Assembly (NCBI RefSeq): GCF_001922305.1 | Contig: NZ_CP018839.1 | Location: 2,294,001-2,358,000, forward strand | Direction: 5' to 3' | Origin: Thauera chlorobenzoica | GTDB taxonomy: Bacteria > Pseudomonadota > Gammaproteobacteria > Burkholderiales > Rhodocyclaceae | Length of the DNA: 64,000 nucleotides | Part shown: piece after piece, positions 1 through 7,306 of the stretch | How the letters are laid out: every line of letters begins with the position of its first letter | How positions within the stretch are numbered: position 1 is the first letter of the stretch | The notes under the pieces: generated by a model | What the model saw: the letters and a program-made list of their open reading frames with translations, nothing else | Told to the model about the DNA's origin: nothing | The model's database searches: none | Program-made: the position numbers and the translations under genes

Positions 1-1458
1 GCCGGGGAAGGCGGGGTGATTTCCCGCATCAGCGGCCAGCGCAAGAGCCCCGAAGGCTGGCAGATGACGATCACCCGCATGCAGACCCTGCACGGCGTGC
101 AGGTGACGCCCGAGGACAAGCGCGCCCTGATCAAGCACCTGGCCGATACCCGCGGCCTGGCGCCGGCCGAGGCCGCGCCCTGGCGCTACCTGCTCGAGCA
201 TGACAACAACCGCGTCGAACAACTCGATGACGCCTATGCGCCGATGTGCGCGCGCTGTCATTCCGGGGCGCGCTTCGGCCTGCAGCGGCGCAGCGCGCAG
301 GAGTGGGAGCTGCTCGTGCATGGCCACATGGGGCTGAACCCGACCCTCGAGCTGCACTCGATGGCGCGCGACCGGCCCTGGTTCAAGCTCGCCCTCGAGC
401 AGATCGTCCCCGCGCTGGCCCGCGATTTCCCGCTCGACTCTGCGTCCTGGCGCGACTGGCAGGCCGCGGTCAAACCCGCGCTCGGCGGTTTCTGGCGCAT
501 CGTCGGCCAGTTGCCGGGCAAAGGGGAGTTCGAAGGCCGGATGACGGCCACGCCGATCGGCCAGGACCGCTTCGCGCTGCGCATCGACGGCCGCCACGCC
601 GACGGCCGCCCGCTCGGTGGCGAAGGCAGCGCGACCGTCTATACGGGCTACGAATGGCGCGCCAGCGTGAACATCGACGGGGTCGCGCTGCGCCAGGTGA
701 TGGCTGCGGACGCGCAGGGGCGGACGATGAGCGGGCGCCTGCATCTGGCCGATTCGCGCCGGGTCGGCGCCACCCTGCGTGCGCTCAAGGAGGGCGCCGC
801 GCCGCAGCTGGTCGCGGTGATGCCCGCGCACCTGCGCCAGGGCGAAACCGCGGTGCTGACCCTGGTGGGCAGCCGGCTCGACGGCGCGGTGAACCTGGGC
901 CGGGGGGTGCGCGTGCTCGAAGTGCTGTCGCGCAGCGCCGACCGCATTGTGGTCCGGGCCCGCGCGTCCGGTCCGGTGGGCATGCGCGACCTCGCGGTCG
1001 GGCGGGCGCGCGGCCAGGGGATGCTTGCGGTATACGACCGTATCGCCCGCATCGAAGTCGAGCCGGCACAGGCCATCGCCCGCATCGGCGGGCCGGGCGA
1101 CAGCCAGCTGCCCAAGGTCGGGGTGGCCTACCGCGCGCTCGGCTATGCCGCCGGCGCCGACGGCATCGCCGGCACCGCGGACGACCTGCCCCTGGGCACG
1201 GTGCCGGTGCGCTGGTCGACCGCCCCCCTCGACGAGGCCGCGGCCCACGAGCGCGACCACGAGTTCGCCGGCACCATCGATGCCAACGGCTTGTTCACGC
1301 CGGCCGATGCGGGGCCCAACCCGGCGCGCGCGCGTTCGGCCAACAACGTCGGCCGCCTTGCCGTGCTCGCCACCGCGGGCGAAGGCGAGTACGCGGTGGA
1401 GGGGCGCGGCAGCCTCAACGTCGCGGTACCCGATTTTGTCGAGCGTGCGCTCGACTGA
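1..1458 (+). CDS. qhpA: Quinohemoprotein amine dehydrogenase alpha subunit (5' partial)
   Basis: This is the diheme cytochrome c subunit of the periplasmic enzyme that oxidises primary amines to aldehydes and passes electrons to c-type cytochromes or azurin. The reading frame is open from base 1, so the signal peptide and the first heme motif lie upstream of the window. A CxxCH heme motif (CARCH) is at about 247-261. The rest is the beta-sandwich C-terminal part typical of the alpha subunit, including RKSPEGWQMT near the start. The gene order that follows (radical SAM, tiny Cys-rich gamma, beta propeller) is the qhp/pea order and supports the call. The frame ends at TGA 1456-1458, 19 bp before the maturase gene. 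Confidence 0.9.
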   Translation, partial: AGEGGVISRISGQRKSPEGWQMTITRMQTLHGVQVTPEDKRALIKHLADTRGLAPAEAAPWRYLLEHDNNRVEQLDDAYAPMCARCHSGARFGLQRRSAQEWELLVHGHMGLNPTLELHSMARDRPWFKLALEQIVPALARDFPLDSASWRDWQAAVKPALGGFWRIVGQLPGKGEFEGRMTATPIGQDRFALRIDGRHADGRPLGGEGSATVYTGYEWRASVNIDGVALRQVMAADAQGRTMSGRLHLADSRRVGATLRALKEGAAPQLVAVMPAHLRQGETAVLTLVGSRLDGAVNLGRGVRVLEVLSRSADRIVVRARASGPVGMRDLAVGRARGQGMLAVYDRIARIEVEPAQAIARIGGPGDSQLPKVGVAYRALGYAAGADGIAGTADDLPLGTVPVRWSTAPLDEAAAHERDHEFAGTIDANGLFTPADAGPNPARARSANNVGRLAVLATAGEGEYAVEGRGSLNVAVPDFVERALD

Positions 1459-1477
1459 GCGTGGCGGGAGCGAGGAC

Positions 1478-2920
1478 ATGAGCACGCTGCACCTGGTCGC
1501 GCCCAACCTGCACCGCCTCGACAGCGGCGGCCGGCAGATGCTGTTCCACGTGCCGAGCAGCGCACTGTTCGAACTCGACGCCCCCGCGCGCGACGTGCTG
1601 GCGCTGTTCGACACGCACGCCACGCTCGATGCCGAGGCGATCGAGGCCCGCCTGGCGCAGCGCCATGGCGTGGACGCCGTGCGCGAGACGGTGGCCGAAC
1701 TGTGCCGCCTCGCCGTGCTCGCCGCGGATCAAGCGGCCGCGGGCAGCGGGGCGGCGCTCCCGAGTCCGCCGCCCACTTTTCCGCTCAACACGGTGGTGCT
1801 CAACGTCAATACCGGCTGCAACCTGAGCTGCACCTACTGCTACAAGGAAGACCTGAGCGCACCGGCGCGGGGCCTGCGGATGTCGTTCGAGACCGCAGCG
1901 AAAGCGATCGAGATGCTGCTTGCCGAGTCGCCCGCGCAGCCGCGCTACACGATCGTGTTCTTCGGCGGCGAGCCGCTGTCGAACATGCCGCTGATCCGCG
2001 CCGTGGTGGCCCACGCCCAGCGCCGCTTCGCCGAGCACGGCGCGGCGGTGGATTTCACCCTGACCACCAACGCGACCCTGCTCGATGAGCGGCTGATCGA
2101 CTGGCTCGATGCGAACCGGGTCGGCATCACGGTGTCGATGGACGGCCCGCCTGCGGTGCACGACCGCAACCGGCGCAGCTTCGGCGGCCAGGGAACCTAC
2201 GACGTGGTGCGACGCAAGGTCGACCTGCTGCTGGCGCGTTACCGGTCGCGTCCGGTGGGCTGCCGGGTGACGTTGACGCGCGGCATCACCGATGTCGAGC
2301 AGATCTTCGACCATCTGTACCGCGAAGTGGGATTTCACGAGGTCGGCTTCGGCCCGGTCACTTCCGGCGAGCTCCAGGCCTTCAACCTCGACGCCGAAGA
2401 ACTCGCTGCGGTGTTCACCGGCCTCAAGACGCTTGGCCGCCGCTACCTGGATGCCGCACTGGACGGGCGCAGCCTGGGCTTCGGCAACATGCACCAGCTG
2501 CTCACCGACCTGCACGAAGGCAACCGCAAGAGCCTGCCCTGCGGGGCGGGCGTCGCCCTGCTCGCGGTCGATGGCAAGGGCGGGCTCAACCTGTGCCACC
2601 GATTCACCGGTTCGAGCCTGCCGACCTTCGGCGATGTCGACGCCGGCATCGACCGCGCCCGGCTCGCGGCGTTCATCGCCCGCCGCCTCGAGCGCAGCGG
2701 CACCGGGTGCGAGAGCTGCCGCATCCGCAACATCTGTTCCGGTGGCTGCTACCACGAGAGCTACGCGAAATACGGCGATGCCGCGGTGCCGTCTTACCAC
2801 TATTGTGAATTGCTGCGCGACTGGGTCGACTTCGGCATCGAAGTCTATGCCCGGATCGTCACCGAAAATCCCGGCTTCTTCGCCGAACATGTTTCTCCGA
2901 GAAGGAGTGTACGCGCATGA
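1478..2920 (+). CDS. qhpD: Radical SAM/SPASM maturase of quinohemoprotein amine dehydrogenase
   Basis: This 480-residue radical SAM enzyme belongs to the QhpD/PeaB family, which forms the Cys-to-Asp/Glu thioether cross-links inside the gamma subunit before export. The radical SAM motif CNLSCTYC has cysteines at about residues 114, 118 and 121. A C-terminal SPASM-type region has many cysteines ([22 protein letters not shown]). The ATG at 1478 follows GGGAGCGAGG. The stop overlaps the gamma-subunit start as ATGA (2917-2920), indicating translational coupling of the maturase to its substrate. It presumably acts in the cytoplasm. Confidence 0.92.
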   Translation: MSTLHLVAPNLHRLDSGGRQMLFHVPSSALFELDAPARDVLALFDTHATLDAEAIEARLAQRHGVDAVRETVAELCRLAVLAADQAAAGSGAALPSPPPTFPLNTVVLNVNTGCNLSCTYCYKEDLSAPARGLRMSFETAAKAIEMLLAESPAQPRYTIVFFGGEPLSNMPLIRAVVAHAQRRFAEHGAAVDFTLTTNATLLDERLIDWLDANRVGITVSMDGPPAVHDRNRRSFGGQGTYDVVRRKVDLLLARYRSRPVGCRVTLTRGITDVEQIFDHLYREVGFHEVGFGPVTSGELQAFNLDAEELAAVFTGLKTLGRRYLDAALDGRSLGFGNMHQLLTDLHEGNRKSLPCGAGVALLAVDGKGGLNLCHRFTGSSLPTFGDVDAGIDRARLAAFIARRLERSGTGCESCRIRNICSGGCYHESYAKYGDAAVPSYHYCELLRDWVDFGIEVYARIVTENPGFFAEHVSPRRSVRA

Positions 2921-3240
2921 AACACCTCAAGTCCCTGAACAAGAAGGCCCGTCTCCTGGAGCAGGCCGAGCAGCCCGAGGCGGTGGAGGAAGTCGTCGCG
3001 ATGCAGACCGTGGTCGGCTGCACCGCGACCACCGATCCCGGCTGGGAAATCGACGCCTTCGGCGGCGGTGGTTCGCTGTGCCAGCCGATGGAAGCCGACC
3101 TCTACGGTTGCGCGGATTCGTGCTGGTGGCCGGCGCAGGTGCCGGACACGATGAGCCACTATCCCGACTGGGGCGAGGGCAAGGATGGCGCGAGCCGCGA
3201 CTGGCGCAAGCTCGACGGAATTTTCGAAGACAAGGAATGA
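2917..3240 (+). CDS. qhpC: Quinohemoprotein amine dehydrogenase gamma subunit (CTQ-bearing)
   Basis: This 107-residue precursor carries the cysteine tryptophylquinone cofactor. If a 28-residue leader is removed, so that the mature protein starts at Met29, every cross-linking residue known from solved structures falls in place. Cys35/Glu44 match mature Cys7-Glu16, Cys55/Asp61 match Cys27-Asp33, and Cys69/Asp77 match Cys41-Asp49. Cys65/Trp71 match the Cys37-Trp43 pair that forms CTQ. The leader is not a Sec signal but a charged helix ([17 protein letters not shown]), as expected for a peptide recognised by the radical SAM maturase. It is translationally coupled to qhpD. Confidence 0.94.
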   Translation: MKHLKSLNKKARLLEQAEQPEAVEEVVAMQTVVGCTATTDPGWEIDAFGGGGSLCQPMEADLYGCADSCWWPAQVPDTMSHYPDWGEGKDGASRDWRKLDGIFEDKE

Positions 3241-3254
3241 GAGAGGCGCCCGCG

Positions 3255-4391
3255 ATGACCATCCCCCTGCGCTTGAAAACCCTGGGCCTGAGCGGCCTGC
3301 TCGGGGCGGCCGCCCTGCTCGCCGGCTGTGCCGGGCCGCTGCACCAGGCCGCCCCCCATGATCCCGATCCGGAATACCTGCTGACGGTGACCCGGCCCGG
3401 CGTGCTCCAGGTGATCGACATGAAGACCGACACCCTCGCGCGCAGCTGCCCGGTGCCCGGCAAGTTCGGTTCGGGGGCGCTGGTGCCGTCGCCCGACGGG
3501 CGCCACGCCTTCGTCCTCAACAATCTGTCGGAGGACGTCTACGGCTTCGAGCTGGAGACCTGCAAGCTGGTCTTTTCCGCCAGGCAGTCGAGCGGCGACG
3601 TGCGGGTGAAGACCTTCCAGTCGATCGCGGTGAGCGCCGACGGCAGCGAGCTGTACACCGTGCAGAACCCGGTCCGCCGCCATCTCGACCGCTTCGAGGT
3701 GCTGCCGCCGCGGCTGGCGGTATACCGCATCGCCGACGGGCTCGAGGCGCAGCCGCTGCGGACCTTCCCGGTGAACCGGCGGATCACCAAGATCGCCGCC
3801 ACCGCGACCGGCGAAGTCATCCTCGGCGGTGCCGACATCGAGGCCATCGACACCCGCAGCGGTGCGGTGCGCACGGTCTCGGCGCTGGCGAGTTGGGACC
3901 GCGGGCCGCTGTGGTCGCAGCCGGACGCGTTTGCGATGCATTCCCAGGGCGAGCACCGCAACGAGTACCTGATGCCCTACACCGCGGCGAAGTTCACCAG
4001 CCCGGCGCAGGACATGGCCACGGCGCAGTGGTGGTGGGGCATGAGCCGCGTCGACCTGGCCACCGGCAAGGCGGAGACGCGGGAAATCTTCCCCTTCGAA
4101 TTCATCGTGTTCACCCTGGTGGCCGATCCGCGCGACCCGAACATCCTGTACGGCGCGTTCAACACCGTGTCCAAGCACGACATTTCCGCGCGCAAGACGC
4201 TGAAGGTGGTCGATCTCGACCAGACCTACTACAGCATCCAGATCTCGCGCGACGGCTCCCGGCTGTACATCGGCGGCGCCGGCAACGTGATCAGCGTGCA
4301 TGACAGCGATTCGCTGCAGAAGACCGGTTCGATCCGGCTGCCGGGAGACATGTCGACCGCGGATGTGCGGGTGGCTTACGCGCGTCGCTGA
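3255..4391 (+). CDS. qhpB: Quinohemoprotein amine dehydrogenase beta subunit
   Basis: This 378-residue protein is read as the seven-bladed beta-propeller subunit that, with alpha, encloses the CTQ subunit in the periplasm. Propeller-like repeats are visible (YLLTVTRPGVLQVIDMKT, LVPSPDGRHAFVLNN, IQISRDGSRLYIGG). The ATG at 3255 follows GAGAGG and lies 14 bp after the gamma stop. The N-terminus is a hydrophobic signal ending in a lipobox, L22-A-G-C25, so the subunit may be a lipoprotein rather than freely soluble. It is the last gene before a terminator. The later maturation genes known elsewhere (qhpE, qhpF, qhpG) do not follow it. Confidence 0.9.
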   Translation: MTIPLRLKTLGLSGLLGAAALLAGCAGPLHQAAPHDPDPEYLLTVTRPGVLQVIDMKTDTLARSCPVPGKFGSGALVPSPDGRHAFVLNNLSEDVYGFELETCKLVFSARQSSGDVRVKTFQSIAVSADGSELYTVQNPVRRHLDRFEVLPPRLAVYRIADGLEAQPLRTFPVNRRITKIAATATGEVILGGADIEAIDTRSGAVRTVSALASWDRGPLWSQPDAFAMHSQGEHRNEYLMPYTAAKFTSPAQDMATAQWWWGMSRVDLATGKAETREIFPFEFIVFTLVADPRDPNILYGAFNTVSKHDISARKTLKVVDLDQTYYSIQISRDGSRLYIGGAGNVISVHDSDSLQKTGSIRLPGDMSTADVRVAYARR

Positions 4392-4415
4392 ACGGCGATC
4401 CGCGGGTGCAGCATC

Positions 4416-4442
4416 ACGGCGGCCGTCGAGGCCGCCGTTTTT
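4416..4442 (+). terminator. Rho-independent terminator of the amine dehydrogenase operon
   Basis: A perfect 9-bp stem (ACGGCGGCC with GGCCGCCGT) and a 5-nt loop run directly into TTTTT, 25 bp after the qhpB stop. This marks the end of the operon. Confidence 0.88.
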
Positions 4443-4537
4443 GCGTGCGCCCGGCACGGTGCCCGATGCATGGCGCCCTGTGCAGGACGGCTACCGGGTG
4501 ATCGCCTTCCGGGCCTGCGAAAAGCGCCCCGTGCGGC

Positions 4538-5719
4538 TCACCGCAGCCTGCGATTGCGAAGCTGTACGCAACCCGGCCACACCTGGCCTTCCTGGTCGAG
4601 AATGAGCAGATCCAGTTCGCGAAGCTTCTTCAGGTCGCGGCTGCGCGTCTTGTCGTTCAGCTTCAGATAGAGGCTGGCATACCACGGCGTGTGCCGGAGT
4701 TCGCCAAGCGGCAGCGGGTGCGCCTGGGTCAGCACTTGCGACACGATGGTGTACTGGCGCGCATTGATGACCTTGCTGTCGAGCAACTCGCGAGTCCGGC
4801 TCTGGAAGAGCAGGATGCTGACGAGCCGATTGACGCGATCATGCAGCGCGTTGATCGTCAGGCGCATCCCTTCCTGGTGAAACAGCACGAAGGCCGTGTT
4901 CGGATGCGGCTGATGCTTTTCGGCCGCCTTGCGGCAGGTGTTGAACAGGGTGAAGTAGGTGTCGATGTGGTCGAGGTAGTAGCGCGCCAGGGCGAATGGC
5001 GCGTACTCGTAGCCCGCCGCCTGCAGCAGCGTGGCTTCGATGACGCGCCCGACGCGGCCGTTGCCGTCCCAGAACGGGTGGATCAGCTCGTAGTAGTAAT
5101 GCACCAGCGGCGCCCGCACCAACGGATGGACGCCGGCATCGGCGAGTTGCTGGTGCCAGTCCAGCAGACCCGCCAGCAGCCGCCAGATGTCGTGATCATA
5201 CTGCGGCGGCTTGTAGCGCCCGCCATGCTGCGGACTGCCGACGTGGGTAATGCGGCCTTTCGGGTTGTCACGGATCAGCCCCGGCCGGTTGTCGGGGTGG
5301 GGGAGGTCGTGGGTGACCAGTCCGTGGATGGTGGTGATGAAATCGATCGAGAGCACCCACGCCGGATCGAGTGCGGCCTGTCGCGCGCGCGCGTACGCGG
5401 CCTTGATGTTGAGCACACGCCGCTGCTCGATCTCCTGCACCTGCGCGGGGTCGAGATCCATCGCCGCGCGGGTTTCGTCCTCGGTGAGGGCGCCGCCTTC
5501 GATCGTGTTGGTTCCGTAGATGCTGCTGGCAATGACCTCGCGTTCGAGTTTGTTGGCGACCTGCGCCAAGGGAGAGTGCGCAAACCGCGTATGGGCATCC
5601 TCGACGCGCTGCATCGTCAGACGGAGTTGTTCCGGATCGACGCCGGTCTCGAACAGCACCGGGCCGAAATGATCGGTGTCGACCCGAAGCCGGATGTCGG
5701 GGAATTCCAGGGCGATCAT
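4538..5719 (-). CDS. Fic-domain protein, probably an autoinhibited AMP transferase
   Basis: This 393-residue Fic protein has the catalytic motif HPFWDGNGRVGR at residues 214-225, with the base His and the phosphate-binding GNGR loop intact. An inhibitory-helix motif, TNTIEG at residues 70-75, matches [S/T]xxxE[G/N]. The helix is N-terminal to the Fic core, as in class II Fic proteins, so regulation is probably in cis rather than by a separate antitoxin. The C-terminal 80 residues, with TRSRDLKKLRELDLL, look like a winged helix. The family usually AMPylates proteins; the target here is unknown. It stands alone between two unrelated operons and has its own AT-rich promoter. Confidence 0.9.
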   Translation of the reverse strand: MIALEFPDIRLRVDTDHFGPVLFETGVDPEQLRLTMQRVEDAHTRFAHSPLAQVANKLEREVIASSIYGTNTIEGGALTEDETRAAMDLDPAQVQEIEQRRVLNIKAAYARARQAALDPAWVLSIDFITTIHGLVTHDLPHPDNRPGLIRDNPKGRITHVGSPQHGGRYKPPQYDHDIWRLLAGLLDWHQQLADAGVHPLVRAPLVHYYYELIHPFWDGNGRVGRVIEATLLQAAGYEYAPFALARYYLDHIDTYFTLFNTCRKAAEKHQPHPNTAFVLFHQEGMRLTINALHDRVNRLVSILLFQSRTRELLDSKVINARQYTIVSQVLTQAHPLPLGELRHTPWYASLYLKLNDKTRSRDLKKLRELDLLILDQEGQVWPGCVQLRNRRLR

Positions 5720-5739
5720 GCTCGCTCGAATGTCCGTCG

Positions 5740-5769
5740 ATAATAGGGTATTTAATATATAAAAATCAA
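5740..5769 (-). promoter_or_regulatory. Predicted sigma-70 promoter of the Fic gene
   Basis: Read on the minus strand, TTGATT (5769-5764) and TATTAT (5745-5740) are separated by 18 bp in an AT-rich stretch that contrasts with the GC-rich surroundings. The predicted start would be near 5733, leaving a very short leader before the ATG at 5719. Confidence 0.55.
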
Positions 5770-6152
5770 TTTCTTGGGTTTTATTGCAGCGGATTTTTGT
5801 CCGCGTAGATGTCCGGTGTCATTGGCATCATAACGGAACCATCGCGACGACGCTCACCCCTGCAGCCGATACGCCTCGCCCTCGCGCTGCACCATGCCCC
5901 GCGCCCCGCGCCCCGCGCCTCCAGCATGCCGCTCTTCTGCCCGCGCTGAATGAAGAGGTCGACGGCGGGGGTGTTCAGGGCGGCGGTCACGCGGGGGCAT
6001 CCTCGAAAGCGGCAAGCGTTCGATTCTAACCGCATGGGCCGGGGCGAATGCAGGCGGGATGGGGTGAGCGCCCCGTGCGGTAAGGACCGGGGCGCTGCCC
6101 GGCGTATGCCGCGCCCGCGATCGGTACCTGGGGCAGCGCCGGGCGTATTGGC
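5770..6152. other. Intergenic region with no convincing gene
   Basis: This stretch lies between the Fic gene and the MarR gene. Short open frames exist on both strands, including one of 84 codons on the minus strand (5781-6035). None has a clear ribosome-binding site or a product I recognise. It contains a short GC-rich tandem repeat (5896-5918). It could hold a decayed gene remnant, but I cannot identify one. Confidence 0.5.
5896..5918. repeat. Short tandem repeat of GCCCCGC
   Basis: Three consecutive copies of the 7-mer GCCCCGC plus a partial fourth. It lies in non-coding DNA and has no obvious function. Confidence 0.7.
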
Positions 6153-6689
6153 TCAGGGCGCGGTCGGCAGCGGCAGTTCGTCGTTCTGCTGCAGTCCTGC
6201 GACCACGCGTCCGAGAAGGGTGCGCAGCTGGGCCTGTTCCTCTGCGCTGAGGCGGCTGACGAGGCGCCGCTCGTGATCGAGCACTTGCGGGGTCAGGGTG
6301 TGCAGCAGCTCGCGGCCGGCGGCGGTGAGGTGGAGGGCGTTGGCGCGGCGGTTGTCGGGCGCGCGGATGCGCTCGACCAGTTTGCGTGCTTCGAGCTTGT
6401 CGAGGACCGACACCACGCTCGAACGGTCGAGCTGGATCGCTTCGGCGAGCTGAGTCTGCTTCATCCCGGGGTTGGCATCGATCAGGACGAGGACCCCGAA
6501 CAGGGTTGGGGTGATGTCGGCTTCCCCGACCTTGACGCAGAAGTCGCGAAAAATGGCGATCTGGGCCAGGCGCAGGCGGTAGCCGATGAGCTCGGGGAGC
6601 AGGCCATAGGTGATGGCGTCGGCGCGAAGCGGTGCCTGGGGTTCGGAGTGGCTGCGGCCCATCGATGACTGAGGTAGGTTGCCGTTCAT
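6153..6689 (-). CDS. MarR-family transcriptional regulator, last gene of the pad operon
   Basis: This 178-residue winged-helix regulator has a MarR core: LRLAQIAIFRDF dimer helix, recognition region QTQLAEAIQLDRSSVVSVLDK at about 78-98, and a wing with the DNRR motif at 112-115. The ATG at 6689 opens the MarR domain with a 30-residue extension. It is the most distal gene on the phenylacetate strand, about 155 bp after the thioesterase. MarR proteins often sense the aromatic acid or CoA thioester of the pathway beside them, so it is a candidate for the factor that binds the palindromes upstream of pad and bcr. That link is inference. Confidence 0.88.
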   Translation of the reverse strand: MNGNLPQSSMGRSHSEPQAPLRADAITYGLLPELIGYRLRLAQIAIFRDFCVKVGEADITPTLFGVLVLIDANPGMKQTQLAEAIQLDRSSVVSVLDKLEARKLVERIRAPDNRRANALHLTAAGRELLHTLTPQVLDHERRLVSRLSAEEQAQLRTLLGRVVAGLQQNDELPLPTAP

Positions 6690-6844
6690 CGGGTGATTGT
6701 AGCAGCCGGGGCGTGGATGACGACGGGGCAGGGTGGGGGACGCGATCCGGTTCGTCCCCGCACGGGCGGGTGGCTGCGGCCGCGGAAACGGCGCGGGGCC
6801 GCCCGTTTCCGGACGACCCCGCGCTGCGCTGCGGTGGGCGCCGC

Positions 6845-7252
6845 TCAGGCCGACTTGGCCTTGGCGAGCTTGCCGAGCAGGCGCTGCTTGGTCTTGTCGA
6901 CGCCGACCACGAAGCGGTTGTGGCGGCCGCGGGCGACTTCTTCGAGGGCGTCGCGGGCGCTGAATTCGAAGACCACGGCGGGGCCGTTGACTTCGACCAG
7001 CTTGACCGTGATCTCGACCCACATGCCGATCAGGGTGGCGCCGACGTGGTCGAGCTCGACCCGGGTGCCGACCGAATCCTTGCCTTCGCCGATGTGGGGC
7101 AGGAGCAGGTCGCGGCAGCATACTTCGATGTCGTAGAGCAGGGCCGGGGTCGAATACACGCGGCATTCGTCGCCCATGACGTCGATGGTGCGGGCGGCGT
7201 CGATGTCGTAGCGGCGGGTCAGGGTCAGGCCGGGTTGAAGGGTTTCACTCAT
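6845..7252 (-). CDS. FlK-like hot-dog thioesterase
   Basis: This 135-residue single-domain hot-dog protein resembles fluoroacetyl-CoA thioesterase and related acyl-CoA thioesterases. Supporting segments are VGTRVELDHVGATLIGMWVE at the central helix and the following strand, and GRHNRFVV near the end, whose His matches the conserved GxHxR element of that group. The ATG at 7252 has GGAG eight bases upstream; an in-frame TTG six bases earlier is less likely. In the pad operon it may release CoA from stalled or dead-end aryl-CoA thioesters. The substrate is not shown by the sequence. Confidence 0.78.
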   Translation of the reverse strand: MSETLQPGLTLTRRYDIDAARTIDVMGDECRVYSTPALLYDIEVCCRDLLLPHIGEGKDSVGTRVELDHVGATLIGMWVEITVKLVEVNGPAVVFEFSARDALEEVARGRHNRFVVGVDKTKQRLLGKLAKAKSA

Positions 7253-7306
7253 TTGCAAGGCTCCATCAGGTAGGTGGGTCGGTTGGATTCGGAAAACAGC
7301 GCCGGC

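Noticed and set aside
5781..6035. Open frame of 84 codons on the minus strand between Fic and MarR genes
   Set aside because: No ribosome-binding site and no recognisable motif; it spans the GCCCCGC tandem repeat. It could be a remnant, but I cannot support a gene.
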